NCBI RefSeq assembly: GCF_019711685.1
Contig: NZ_JAIGYQ010000013.1
Location: forward strand, 1-46,467
Source of the DNA: Helicobacter turcicus
GTDB taxonomy: Bacteria > Campylobacterota > Campylobacteria > Campylobacterales > Helicobacteraceae
Direction of reading: 5' to 3'
Length of the DNA: 46,467 bases
Part shown: positions 7,500 to 16,120 of the stretch, piece by piece
Layout: each line of letters begins with the position of its first letter
How positions within the stretch are numbered: position 1 is the first letter of the stretch
Program-made: the position numbers and the translations under genes
The notes under the pieces: generated by a model
Database searches by the model: none
The model's input: the letters and a program-made list of their open reading frames with translations, nothing else
What the model was told of the DNA's origin: nothing

Positions 7500-9647
7500 A
7501 TGCAATTCTCCATAATTGTTCCTGCATATAATGCACAAAACACAATTGCAGATACTCTACAATCCCTATTAGAGCAAAAAGTAACTCCCGAATATACTTT
7601 TGAGATTATCATTATTAATGATGGAAGCAGCGACGCCACCTTAAAAGTGTGTGAATATTATTCGCGCTTTTATCAAAACATAGCAATCTATACGCAAGAA
7701 AACGGGGGCTTGACAAAGGCTAGAAATGTAGGTGCTTCAAAGGCTAGAGGTGAGGTGCTTCTTTTTGTAGATTCTGATGACATGCTTCCTCCAAACACAC
7801 TTTGGAATTATTATTTAGTCTTTAGCAATTATGCAGTTGATTTTGTAGCTGGTCTTATGGGGAATTATTGGGAGCATAATAAAACATATAGCATACAAAA
7901 AAACTATCTTAAAGGACACAAAGGATTCTTAGAGGATAAATCTTTATGGGTGCCTATCTTTGCTAATGCATGTAGTGCTTGCACAAAGGCTTATAAAAAA
8001 GAATTTCTCAATAAGCATCATTTACGTTTTCTTGATGGACATCATTTATGCGAAGATCATCTTTGGACTCTCTCGCTCCTTAAATATGCTAAATCCATAT
8101 TTTTGCTTGATGAAGTTGTTTTCTATTACCGTATGCACCCTAATAATAGCGTAAGCAACTGGAAAAAAAGCTATTTAGAAGACATGATAGCGGTGCAAGA
8201 AGGAATCTTAAAACTCCAAATTCCTTTGGATTTAGACTGCTATTACCGAAGATTTTTAAAAGATTTTGATTTTAAAAAACATTTGATAGAACAAGCTATT
8301 ATTGGACAAGGGAGAGATAGCTTAGAAGAGATGGTTAAGCCTTTGCAAAAAGTCTTAGAGACTATCCCGCTCCAATACCAACAAAAACATATGCCCAAAT
8401 GGTATGCTTTCAAAGACCATAGCGAGAGTGGAATCTATAAGGAAATGCTACGTATAAGGCGCAATAGAAAAATCAAACGTTTCGCCAAGAGATTAAAAAA
8501 TCCTTTTATCAAGCCACTAAAAAACTTTTTTGGTCTTGTTAATGGATTATGGTATAGGAGATTTCTTAACAAATATCAATGTCGCGATAAACTCCTTAAA
8601 GCTCTCTACCAAAGCTTCTTGCTTCTGCCCATAAAAAAGGGGAAAATTACTTTCTCTGAAGGTGCTTACGGAATGAAATATCTAGGTGCTATAAAAGAAG
8701 TATTACTTTCAAATTCTGAATTTTTTGTCAAAACTATTCCTAATAAAACACTCTTAAGTGCAGATATAAAAAGAATGTATCATTTCGCAAAATCGCAAGT
8801 GATATTAATAGATGATTACCACAGACCTCTTTTTGGTATCACACCAAGAAAAGAAACTCTTGTGTTGCAGTGTTGGCACGCAGGAGGGCTTTTTAAAAAA
8901 TTTGGTTGTGATAGTGCTAAAAACAACAAAGAATTTGCAAAAGAAATCAAATGGCACCAATCCTACTCTTATGCTTTTGTCTCTGGGAGGGAGGCAATAG
9001 AGGGCTATATGAGTGCTTTTAATCTCAAAAGGGAGCAAATCAAGCTTACAGGAAATATTGCCACAGATATGCTTATCAAAAATCAAAGAAGCCAAATGGA
9101 AGCTAAAGTGCTTCTAGGTGTCAATCCTAAGAAAAAACTCCTCGTCTATGCCCCGACTTTTAGGGACTGGGATAGACCTAACTTTAACCTTAATTTAAAC
9201 TTCCAAGCCTTGATAGAAAAATATGGCGATAAGTACGAATTTGCCATAAGAATACACCCGAGCCTAAAACCTACAATTCCTTTAAGCAATGTTTATGACT
9301 TCTCCTTAAAAGAAGAATGGCTAGTTTTAAATGCCGCAGATGCTCTAATTGCAGATTATTCCTCTATTATTTTTACCTATGCTTATTTTGGACGCCCTAT
9401 TTACTTCTATCCTTATGATTATCCAAAGTATATGGGAGAGAGAGGATTTTATAAAGATTATTTGCATTTTGTTCCCGGAGATATCGCCTTTAGCGAGGAG
9501 GAATTACTAAAGCTTTTAGAAAATATCCCACAGACAAGCCAGAGGGTGCAAAAGCTATGGAAAGACTATATGGGAGAATGCGATGGCAACACCGCACAAA
9601 AAATCGCTAACTTTATAAAAGATAAGGTAGAGATAGAGAATGTTTAG
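7500..9647 (+). CDS. GT2 - CDP-polyol phosphotransferase (TagF/TarL-like) fusion
   Basis: A 715-residue two-domain enzyme. Residues 1-300 are a GT2 glycosyltransferase with IIVPAYNA at the start, NDGSSD at 40-45 and DSDD near 89-92. Residues about 385-705 are a CDP-glycerol glycerophosphotransferase-family domain with CWHAGG (about 456), RIHPS (about 585) and ADYSS (about 619), the three landmarks of TagF/TarL catalysis. The linker is rich in Lys/Arg. As last gene of the run, 3 bases after rpe, it is the natural user of the CDP-pentitol made by the preceding genes. Compared with the 1171-residue fusion it lacks the long C-terminal helical part and has no homopolymer tract. Such GT-TagF fusions occur in capsule polymerases of Gram-negative pathogens. 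Which of the two fusions acts first is unknown. Confidence 0.85.
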   Translation: MQFSIIVPAYNAQNTIADTLQSLLEQKVTPEYTFEIIIINDGSSDATLKVCEYYSRFYQNIAIYTQENGGLTKARNVGASKARGEVLLFVDSDDMLPPNTLWNYYLVFSNYAVDFVAGLMGNYWEHNKTYSIQKNYLKGHKGFLEDKSLWVPIFANACSACTKAYKKEFLNKHHLRFLDGHHLCEDHLWTLSLLKYAKSIFLLDEVVFYYRMHPNNSVSNWKKSYLEDMIAVQEGILKLQIPLDLDCYYRRFLKDFDFKKHLIEQAIIGQGRDSLEEMVKPLQKVLETIPLQYQQKHMPKWYAFKDHSESGIYKEMLRIRRNRKIKRFAKRLKNPFIKPLKNFFGLVNGLWYRRFLNKYQCRDKLLKALYQSFLLLPIKKGKITFSEGAYGMKYLGAIKEVLLSNSEFFVKTIPNKTLLSADIKRMYHFAKSQVILIDDYHRPLFGITPRKETLVLQCWHAGGLFKKFGCDSAKNNKEFAKEIKWHQSYSYAFVSGREAIEGYMSAFNLKREQIKLTGNIATDMLIKNQRSQMEAKVLLGVNPKKKLLVYAPTFRDWDRPNFNLNLNFQALIEKYGDKYEFAIRIHPSLKPTIPLSNVYDFSLKEEWLVLNAADALIADYSSIIFTYAYFGRPIYFYPYDYPKYMGERGFYKDYLHFVPGDIAFSEEELLKLLENIPQTSQRVQKLWKDYMGECDGNTAQKIANFIKDKVEIENV

Positions 9648-9812
9648 TTTCTTTAAATGTTTGGGCTAATTTGTCTCATAGAAGCGACATAGACTAACCC
9701 CCTTACATGGCTCTTAAGGATTGCTTAGAGTCTAATTTCCACTTTATTTTCTATTGGTTTTTTGATTCTAATTGCCTTAAAATGCGCTCTTTAAGCAAAC
9801 ACAATAAGCTTA

Positions 9813-9855
9813 AAACTTAATCCACAAAAGCTAAAATGTTTTAGGGATTAAGTTT
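9813..9855. terminator. Hairpin between convergent glycan operon and argG
   Basis: The arms AAACTTAATCC (9813-9823) and GGATTAAGTTT (9845-9855) form an 11-bp perfect stem around a 21-base loop. It lies in the 266-base gap between two genes that end facing each other, so it could stop transcription from both sides. It lacks a T run directly after the stem and has low GC, so termination is only a guess. I see no gene in 9648-9913. Confidence 0.35.
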
Positions 9856-9913
9856 AAAATTTACAGCCTTGTATTTGTAAAGTTTATAGGTTTTGCTAGA
9901 AAAACTTCTTGTA

Positions 9914-11125
9914 TTATCGTCTAGTTTTCCCTGCAATGATGAATCTTAGTGCATTTAGCTTAATGAAACCTCCTGCATCTTTTTGATTATAAACAGAATC
10001 TTCCTCAAATGTGCTATAAGCTGCGTTAAAAAGCGAATTTTTAGACTCTCTACCAAGGATTGTAACATTGCCTTTATAAAGCTCTAAACGAACTACGCCT
10101 TCTACTTTTTCTTGTGTTTTATCAATCAAGGCTTGCAGGGCTTCACGTTCTGGACTAAACCAATACCCATTATAAATCAAACTTGCATATTTTGGCATAA
10201 TTTCATCTTTTAAATGCGCTTCTTCTCTGTCAAGACATAACGATTCTATTGCACGATGTGCTTTTAAATAAATCGTTCCTCCCGGAGTTTCATAACAACC
10301 ACGTGACTTCATTCCCACATAACGATTTTCTACTAAATCTAAACGTCCAATTCCATTTTCTCCTGCTAACTTATTAAGTTTTTCCCAAAAATTTGCGGGA
10401 CTTAATTTTTCTCCATTAATTGCAACTCCATCTCCATTTTTAAATTCTATTGTAAGGATTGTTGACGTATCAGGGGCATTCTTTGGCGAAACACTCCAAC
10501 GCCACATATCTTCTTCAGGTGCAATACTTGGATCTTCTAAAATCTGCCCCTCATAACTAATATGTAGTAAATTAGCGTCCATTGAATAAGGAGATTTATT
10601 TGCTTTTTTTTCAATAGGGATTCCAGCATTTTCCGCATACGCAAGTAGTTTTTCACGACTATTTAAATCCCACTCTCTCCAAGGGGCAATCACTTTAATA
10701 TCCGGGCTTAACGCATATGCTCCAATCTCAAAACGCACCTGGTCATTTCCTTTGCCTGTTGCGCCATGCGAGATTGCATCTGCGCCTACTTTCTTAGCAA
10801 TCTCTACTAAGTGTTTTGCAATCAATGGACGTGCAATGCTAGTTCCTAGCAAATACTCCCCTTCATAGATTGTATTTGCCCTAAACATTGGAAACACAAA
10901 ATCACGAATAAACTCTTCTCTTAAATCCTCAATAAAGATATTTTCAGGCTTGATTCCAAGCTTCTGCGCCTTTGCTCTTGCTGGCTCTACCTCCTCTCCT
11001 TGTCCGATATCCGCAGTAAATGTTACCACTTCACAACCATAAGTATCGCCAAGCCATTTCAAAATCACACTCGTATCTAATCCGCCACTATATGCCAAAA
11101 CCACTTTTTTGAAGTCTTTTTGCAT
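9914..11125 (-). CDS. argG: Argininosuccinate synthase
   Basis: A 403-residue cytoplasmic enzyme joining citrulline and aspartate with ATP to give argininosuccinate, the penultimate step of arginine synthesis. The N-terminal ATP pyrophosphatase loop AYSGGLDTS is at about 10-18, followed by [16 protein letters not shown] and, further on, [15 protein letters not shown], all family hallmarks. Length is normal. It is transcribed alone, divergent from the S4-domain gene, with the 87-base gap holding both promoters. argB lies about 11 kb away, so the arginine genes are scattered. Confidence 0.97.
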   Translation of the reverse strand: MQKDFKKVVLAYSGGLDTSVILKWLGDTYGCEVVTFTADIGQGEEVEPARAKAQKLGIKPENIFIEDLREEFIRDFVFPMFRANTIYEGEYLLGTSIARPLIAKHLVEIAKKVGADAISHGATGKGNDQVRFEIGAYALSPDIKVIAPWREWDLNSREKLLAYAENAGIPIEKKANKSPYSMDANLLHISYEGQILEDPSIAPEEDMWRWSVSPKNAPDTSTILTIEFKNGDGVAINGEKLSPANFWEKLNKLAGENGIGRLDLVENRYVGMKSRGCYETPGGTIYLKAHRAIESLCLDREEAHLKDEIMPKYASLIYNGYWFSPEREALQALIDKTQEKVEGVVRLELYKGNVTILGRESKNSLFNAAYSTFEEDSVYNQKDAGGFIKLNALRFIIAGKTRR

Positions 11126-11212
11126 TCTAAATCTCCTATTATAAATTGCTAGCGCGATTATAGCGTTAGATAAATTAATCTTATTTTAGCTAGAATACCA
11201 CAAAGGATAAAG

Positions 11213-11464
11213 ATGAGAGTTGATAAATTTTTAAATGCGGTTAATATTGTAAAAAGACGCGCAATTGCTCAAGATATGCTTGCAAATGGAGTTGTTAAAA
11301 TTGCAGGCGTTAAACTAAAGGCGAGTCGCGATGTGAAAGTTGGTGATATTATAGAAATTGCCTTTTTAGAAAAGTCAAAATTCTACCAAGTCTTACAAAT
11401 TCCAGAACAAAAAACTATTAAGAAAAACGACTCGCACCTATATTACAAAGAGGTGCAGCAATGA
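11213..11464 (+). CDS. Small S4-domain RNA-binding protein (Hsp15/RqcP-like)
   Basis: An 83-residue protein that is almost entirely one S4 RNA-binding domain. It opens MRVDKFLNAVNIVKRRAIA and continues with the GVVKIAG and DVKVGDIIEI strands typical of S4. Relatives bind rRNA or stalled 50S subunits (Hsp15, RqcP), and a similar stand-alone protein exists in H. pylori. Its position ahead of rlmN, a 23S rRNA methylase, supports a ribosome-related role. It overlaps the next gene by 4 bases. The precise target is not visible in the sequence. Confidence 0.85.
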   Translation: MRVDKFLNAVNIVKRRAIAQDMLANGVVKIAGVKLKASRDVKVGDIIEIAFLEKSKFYQVLQIPEQKTIKKNDSHLYYKEVQQ

Positions 11465-12048
11465 TTTATTGCGCAGGAAAAATAGAAAACTTCGCTTTTG
11501 CAAAGAGTATAGGTGTAGGATTGGTGGAATCCTCTATCAATCTCACCCGCTCAATTCTACATGATAAGCCTGATGAAATCGTTTTTGTTGGCACATGCGG
11601 AAGCTACTCTATCAAAAAACCTTTACTAGAAATCTTTGAATCTTCTAGTGCTTGCAATATTGAACTCTCTTTTTTGCAGGAGCAATCTTACACTCCTTTG
11701 AATAATTTTTTAACAAATGTTTCATGTGAAACAATGCCTAAAGATTCCAATACTTCAATACAAATGCTCACCAAAGCACAGAAAATTATTAACTCTAGCA
11801 ATTACATCACAACAGACGCTAAGTTAGCCGAGCATTTTGTAAAACTTGGAATTTTATATGAAAACATGGAATTTTTTAGCGTGTTGCAAGTCGCTCAAGC
11901 CTTTAACCTTCCAGCAATTGGAATCTTTTGTAGCACAAATTATATCCACAAAGACGCGCAAAAAGAATTTCTTGCGAACCACAAAGTGGCAATGCAAAAG
12001 TTAGAATCCTATGTCAAAAACAAATTAGATTCCACTTTAGGCGTCTAA
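11461..12048 (+). CDS. Nucleoside phosphorylase/nucleosidase-like protein
   Basis: A 195-residue protein resembling a shortened PNP/MTA-SAH nucleosidase fold. The stretch EIVFVGTCGSYS (about 39-50) is the phosphate/ribose-binding turn, and the MEFFSVLQVAQAFNLPAIG region (about 138-156) matches the MExxA ribose-contact segment of the family, although several residues differ. A final short Asp-rich catalytic motif is not obvious. It is sandwiched between the S4 gene (4-base overlap) and rlmN (adjacent) in one operon. Substrate unknown; the reduced length means it may be a divergent or non-catalytic member. Confidence 0.6.
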   Translation: MIYCAGKIENFAFAKSIGVGLVESSINLTRSILHDKPDEIVFVGTCGSYSIKKPLLEIFESSSACNIELSFLQEQSYTPLNNFLTNVSCETMPKDSNTSIQMLTKAQKIINSSNYITTDAKLAEHFVKLGILYENMEFFSVLQVAQAFNLPAIGIFCSTNYIHKDAQKEFLANHKVAMQKLESYVKNKLDSTLGV

Positions 12049-13137
12049 ATGCAAGATATTTTTAGCCTCTCTCTAAATGCTCTTGGAATTATGCTTGAAG
12101 ATGCAGGATTCCAAAAATTCCGCGCAAAGCAAATTTATCATTGGCTTTATGTCCGCTATGTGGAAGATTTTGAAGCAATGGACAATCTCCCAAAAGATTT
12201 AAAAACTTATTTAAATCAAACTTTCACCAGCACAAGTGCGCAAATTTGCAAAGAAGAAAAAAGTTGCGATGGTAGCGTGAAATATCTTTTTCAAACACAA
12301 GACAACCTAAGCTATGAAGCTGTCTTTTTAAAGATGAAAGACGATAAATTTACTCTATGTTTATCCTCTCAAGTGGGCTGTAAAGTAGGTTGTAGTTTTT
12401 GCTTGACTGCAAAAGGAGGATTTATGCGGAATCTAAGTGCTGGAGAAATTGTCTATCAAGTCTTAGCAATTAAAAAACAACAGGGCATTCCGCATAACAA
12501 AGCAATCAACATTGTCTATATGGGAATGGGTGAGCCGTTGGACAATTTAGAGAATGTTACAAAAGCAATTAAAATTCTTGCTGAACTTGATGGATTAAGC
12601 ATTTCTACACGTCGTCAAACCATCTCTACAAGCGGAATCGCACCAAAGATTAAAAAGCTAGGCGCACTTAATCTTGGAGTGCAACTTGCAATCTCTCTAC
12701 ACGCAGTAGATGATAAACTAAGGACAGAACTTATGCCGATTAATAAAGCTTATAATATCCAAGCGATTATTGATGAAGTAGTGCAATTTCCTATTGATAA
12801 TCGCAAAAGAGTGATGTTTGAATATCTTATGATTGATGGCTTAAATGATGGTTTAGATAGCGCAAAAAAGCTTGTAGTCTTGCTGAATAAACTTAAAGCG
12901 AAAGTGAATTTGATTTATTTCAATCCTCATGAAGGTAGCATTTACAAGCGTCCAAGTGCAGAAAAAATGGAAGCCTTTAGAGAATTTTTGCTCAAAAAGG
13001 GACTTTTATGCACCATTAGAGAATCTAAAGGTTTAGATATTAGCGCAGCTTGTGGGCAACTAAGAGAGCGCGCAATTACACAAGATGAAGATACACAACA
13101 CGACAACAAACAAAAGGAAATACAATGGGCTTATTAG
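12049..13137 (+). CDS. rlmN: 23S rRNA (adenine2503-C2) methyltransferase
   Basis: A 362-residue radical-SAM enzyme that methylates C2 of A2503 in 23S rRNA, and A37 of some tRNAs. The iron-sulfur cluster cysteines are at 111, 115 and 118 (CKVGCSFC). The SAM-contact motif [10 protein letters not shown] follows, and the C-terminal catalytic cysteine is Cys335 in AACGQLRE. Length is normal, with a hydrophilic tail after the catalytic region. It begins on the base after the preceding stop. The last 13 bases overlap the start of a tiny membrane protein gene. A 48-base segment near its 3' end (12973-13020) recurs inverted at 13592-13639. Confidence 0.96.
   Translation: MQDIFSLSLNALGIMLEDAGFQKFRAKQIYHWLYVRYVEDFEAMDNLPKDLKTYLNQTFTSTSAQICKEEKSCDGSVKYLFQTQDNLSYEAVFLKMKDDKFTLCLSSQVGCKVGCSFCLTAKGGFMRNLSAGEIVYQVLAIKKQQGIPHNKAINIVYMGMGEPLDNLENVTKAIKILAELDGLSISTRRQTISTSGIAPKIKKLGALNLGVQLAISLHAVDDKLRTELMPINKAYNIQAIIDEVVQFPIDNRKRVMFEYLMIDGLNDGLDSAKKLVVLLNKLKAKVNLIYFNPHEGSIYKRPSAEKMEAFREFLLKKGLLCTIRESKGLDISAACGQLRERAITQDEDTQHDNKQKEIQWAY
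12973..13020 (+). repeat. Inverted repeat, rlmN copy
   Basis: Inside rlmN, this 48-base stretch matches the reverse complement of 13592-13639 at 43 of 48 positions, including an uninterrupted 24-base block containing GCTCAAAAAGGGACTTTTA. The protein frame [11 protein letters not shown] is preserved in both. The partner copy is in the noncoding region downstream. Confidence 0.8.
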
Positions 13138-13217
13138 ATATTATTTTAGTTATATTTTTAACAATTGTATTTGTCATTGGAATGGGTGCATTCTTGTATT
13201 ATGCGTATAAAAAATAA
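13125..13217 (+). CDS. 30-residue single-span membrane protein
   Basis: A small reading frame starting at ATG 13125 inside the end of rlmN and ending in TAA at 13217. It is preceded by AAAAGGAA (13112-13119) at good spacing. The product begins [19 protein letters not shown], a hydrophobic span of about 22 residues, and ends in the basic tail YYAYKK, so a single inner-membrane helix with the C-terminus inside is expected. The overlap with rlmN suggests coupled translation. I do not recognise a family. The ribosome site, length and clear hydrophobic pattern argue for a real gene rather than chance. Confidence 0.55.
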   Translation: MGLLDIILVIFLTIVFVIGMGAFLYYAYKK

Positions 13218-13416
13218 TTCCTAATTCAATATTTTAATAAATCTCCCTTGCTTTAATAGTTTGCATACAATGCCAAAACTCAAAATCCTAGCCAGACAAG
13301 CTTAAGCACCAAAAGACAATAGTCAAAAATCTTAAACCCTAATTTGTTTTCAAAATTTTTAAATTATACGGAATGCTTTTTGCTTGTAGTTTTGTATATT
13401 TTTTAAAGAAGTCTAA

Positions 13417-13774
13417 ATGATAAAAAACTATTAAGTCTGCGTTAGCAAATGTTTTAAGCAGCACAATAGCATTTAATGCAGAGAATTAATAAATGACAAG
13501 GGAGTATCGTAGATAGCTTTATTAATTGGGATATTTCAAAACTAGTCAATACGCGTGGAATATTTGAATTTACGGCTACTTCTATTAATAATCCAGTGGT
13601 GCTTAAAAGTCCCTTTTTGAGCAAAAACTCTCTAAAAGCAAACAAGAAAAAATGCTAGAAAATGTGCTAAAAGTTTTAGAATCTGAAACTGCGATTCAAA
13701 GGGACAATGAAAGCCCTAAACATTTTGTAAAACACAAAAAATCAAGCATTAATATTTTAAGCAATTGGCAATAA
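13417..13774 (+). pseudogene. Decayed secreted DUF285 (BspA-like) protein gene
   Basis: The 584-base gap between the small membrane gene and dgt contains broken coding sequence. An ATG at 13417 with AAAGAAG upstream would, if one A were removed from the A6 run at 13422-13427, read MIKTIKSALANVLSSTIAFN, a classic signal peptide ending near NAEN and then a stop. About 60 bases on, a different frame gives INWDISKLVNTRGIFEF and ATSINNP. This resembles the NWDVSNVTNMSGMF / ATSFNQP repeat of DUF285 surface proteins. The rlmN-derived inverted fragment follows, and then a 40-codon open frame (13652-13774) that I do not recognise. At least two lesions separate the pieces. The DUF285 match is by eye only. 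Positions 13218-13416 show nothing else. Confidence 0.45.
13592..13639 (-). repeat. Inverted repeat, detached copy of rlmN 3' fragment
   Basis: On the minus strand this segment reads as the same [11 protein letters not shown] peptide as rlmN but is followed by unrelated sequence. It has no supporting start or partner domain, so it is a duplicated fragment and not a gene. Confidence 0.75.
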
Positions 13775-13801
13775 GATTAGAGCAAAAAATACTAAACAGC
13801 T

Positions 13802-14896
13802 TTAAAATCCTAACTCCTCATAAAGCGCAATAGCGTATCTATCTGTCATGGACGCAATATAATCTGCGCAAATACGATGCGTTTTTTCACCATTTTGGAT
13901 ACGTTTTTGCAAATCCTTTGGCAATAAACTAGTCTCATCATTAAAACATTCATAAAGTTTGCGCACACAACGTTTTCCCATAAACATCTTTTTAGCGATT
14001 TCTTCGTGGCGATAAAGAGATTGGAACAGAATCTTTTTTAACACTTTAATTTCTTTCTCCATTTCCTTTGTGTGTGTAAGTGGCAAAGGTTCAGCCGCAT
14101 TGTATTTAAAACATTGCGGAATCTCTTGATGAAATACTGCATTATTCTCTAAAATATCATAAACAAGTATGGTAATCAAACGTGAAGTGAAGCGATGGCG
14201 AAATATGGAATCCTTACACCCTATTTTTTCCACCTCCTCCACATAAATAATCGCCCTATTAACAAGCGCACTATCTCTTAATGTATCAAAATCTATCAAC
14301 CCATATTTAATTCCATCATCAATATCATGGCTAAGATAAGCAATTTCATCGGATAAATCCACAAGAATTGCTTCTAGGCTTGGGTGAAACTCTAATTGAA
14401 AAGTCGCTTTAAGATTCTCTTTCAAAAAAGGCTTTTCATAAGGATAAGAATGCTTTAAAATTCCCTCTAATGTCGCAAAAGTAAGATTTAATCCATCAAA
14501 GTCTTTGTAACGTTTTTCTAACTTTGTTACTACACGAAAAGATTGAAAATTATGCTCAAACCCATTGCTATACCCATATTTACGCATAACTTTATCTAGC
14601 TCGTCTCCCCCTGCATGTCCAAAAGGAGTATGCCCTAAGTCATGTGCTAGAGCAATTGCTTCTGCTAACTCTGCATTTAAGCCCAAATGTGTTGCTAAAG
14701 TGCGCGCAATTTGACTCACTTCTAAAGAATGCGTTAAACGTGTGCGAAAATAGTCTCCGCTATGGTTTAAAAACACTTGTGTTTTATACTCTAAACGTCT
14801 AAAATAAGAGCTGTGGATAATGCGGTCTCTATCCCGACTAAAAGGATTTCTAAAATCGGGATTTACTGGATAAAAACGTTGTGTTACACTCTCCAT
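13802..14896 (-). CDS. dgt: dGTP triphosphohydrolase-like HD protein
   Basis: A 364-residue HD-superfamily enzyme related to deoxyguanosinetriphosphate triphosphohydrolases, which hydrolyse dNTPs to nucleoside and triphosphate. The metal-binding HD core is at about 89-99 (HDLGHTPFGHAG), preceded by RLTHSLEVSQIART, where the first His ligand lies. The later DLSDEIAYLSHDIDDG segment provides the distal Asp. The opening RDRDRIIHSSYFRRLEYKTQ is typical of the type 2 subfamily. It is divergent from the MBL hydrolase gene with a short shared promoter region. Substrate preference among dNTPs is unknown. Confidence 0.9.
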   Translation of the reverse strand: MESVTQRFYPVNPDFRNPFSRDRDRIIHSSYFRRLEYKTQVFLNHSGDYFRTRLTHSLEVSQIARTLATHLGLNAELAEAIALAHDLGHTPFGHAGGDELDKVMRKYGYSNGFEHNFQSFRVVTKLEKRYKDFDGLNLTFATLEGILKHSYPYEKPFLKENLKATFQLEFHPSLEAILVDLSDEIAYLSHDIDDGIKYGLIDFDTLRDSALVNRAIIYVEEVEKIGCKDSIFRHRFTSRLITILVYDILENNAVFHQEIPQCFKYNAAEPLPLTHTKEMEKEIKVLKKILFQSLYRHEEIAKKMFMGKRCVRKLYECFNDETSLLPKDLQKRIQNGEKTHRICADYIASMTDRYAIALYEELGF

Positions 14897-14975
14897 ATTT
14901 TTGCCTTTTTTGTATTATTTTAGCGATTTTGCGTTAAGATTTGCAAAGATTTTGAAAAGAAAAGGAATTAATCCT

Positions 14976-15728
14976 ATGCAAGTTTTTGACAATGATTTTT
15001 TTTATGTATTATGTAAGCCTTTTGGAGAATACCAAACAAATTGCTATTTAGTCTTTGATAAAACTAAAAAGGAAGCTTTAATCATTGACCCAGGGATTGG
15101 TGCAAGTTCTTGGGTGATTGATACCCTTAAAAGCACAAATACGATTCCTCTTGCGATTTTAAACACACATGGGCATTTTGATCATGTATGGAGCAATGCA
15201 GAATTATTAAAATATTTTGCAGAGATTCCTTTGCTTTGTCCTTATGAAGACGCCTTTATGTTAGCGCAGGATTGTTTTAGCACGGGATTACCAAATTCCA
15301 TCCCCACACTCCTAATTGGTGCAAAAGAAAACGATAAAATTTGCGAAAAAACTTCCAATACAAGCAATTTAGAGCGCAAAAACGACTTTACCTATGGAAA
15401 TTTTGCAATCACATTTATCTGCTACCCCGGACATACGCCCGGTTGCAGTGTTGTTGTTATTTGCCATAAAGATTCCAGCTCCTTAGAATCACAAGAAGAT
15501 TTGCAATCCCTCTCTAGTGGAAATAAAGTAATGTTTAGCGGAGATTTTATCTTTCATCGCTCTATTGGAAGAAGTGATTTTCCCTACTCTTCCCACACCA
15601 CAATGAAAGCGAGTCTAGAGAAGTTTTTAACTTTGCAAGAAGATATGCTTATCTTGCCAGGACATGGCAGCCCAACAAGTGTAGCACAAGAACAAAGCAA
15701 CATTCCCTTTTGGCTTCCACGTCTTTAG
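14976..15728 (+). CDS. Metallo-beta-lactamase fold hydrolase (glyoxalase II-like)
   Basis: A 250-residue MBL-fold hydrolase. Metal ligands are visible in THGHFDH, PGHTPGC, FSGDFIF and the closing LPGHG. The opening YQTNCYLVFD and IIDPG is typical of the YcbL / glyoxalase II-like branch, which hydrolyses thioesters such as S-lactoylglutathione in the cytoplasm. I choose the ATG at 14976 with AAAGGA at 14961-14966. An in-frame start at 14901 would add 25 residues unlike the family and lie within the dgt promoter. It converges on the globin gene with a 4-base overlap. The natural substrate is uncertain. Confidence 0.85.
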   Translation: MQVFDNDFFYVLCKPFGEYQTNCYLVFDKTKKEALIIDPGIGASSWVIDTLKSTNTIPLAILNTHGHFDHVWSNAELLKYFAEIPLLCPYEDAFMLAQDCFSTGLPNSIPTLLIGAKENDKICEKTSNTSNLERKNDFTYGNFAITFICYPGHTPGCSVVVICHKDSSSLESQEDLQSLSSGNKVMFSGDFIFHRSIGRSDFPYSSHTTMKASLEKFLTLQEDMLILPGHGSPTSVAQEQSNIPFWLPRL

Positions 15729-16111
15729 TGTTTGTTTTCATAAAGCATAAATTGAAATCGTTGTGCTATCATTTGTGCGCGTTGCAAAATCTCACTAGCA
15801 ATTTTGTCATTAAAAACCTCTTTTAAGCTCTCATCAAACAAATCTAGCCAAATCTTAAAATACTCTCTAGGAAATGGAGGTAAATCTAAATGTGCTTTTA
15901 AAGGAACACCTGCATAATTGCCCTCCCCTAATAACATTCCCTGCCAAAAATTAGAAATTTTGCTTTTATGGAGATTCCACACCTCATCACTTTTGCCAAC
16001 AACATTATTAAAAATCTCTCCAACACCATTTTTATCTGCACGAATCCTTGCATAAAAAACATCCATTAAAACATCTATGCCTTCTTTGCAAATCACATCA
16101 TATTTTTGCAT
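15725..16111 (-). CDS. Group III truncated haemoglobin
   Basis: A 128-residue truncated globin of the group III (Ctb-like) type known from Campylobacter, cytoplasmic and haem-binding. The family pattern is visible: VLMDVFYARIRAD near the start, an F-helix His within LPLKAHLDLPPF-like sequence (VPLKAHLDLPPF), FPREYFKIWL and the closing AQRFQFML. In Campylobacter jejuni the homologue moderates oxygen and NO responses and is controlled by NssR. It is transcribed with the small membrane protein gene just upstream (9-base gap), and a Crp/Fnr regulator stands divergently next door, matching a nitrosative-stress unit. Confidence 0.88.
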   Translation of the reverse strand: MQKYDVICKEGIDVLMDVFYARIRADKNGVGEIFNNVVGKSDEVWNLHKSKISNFWQGMLLGEGNYAGVPLKAHLDLPPFPREYFKIWLDLFDESLKEVFNDKIASEILQRAQMIAQRFQFMLYENKH

Positions 16112-16120
16112 CTCCTCTCC

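Noticed and set aside
14901-14975. 25-residue N-terminal extension of the MBL hydrolase
   Set aside because: The sequence is unlike the family and occupies the dgt/MBL divergent promoter; ATG 14976 has a good ribosome site.
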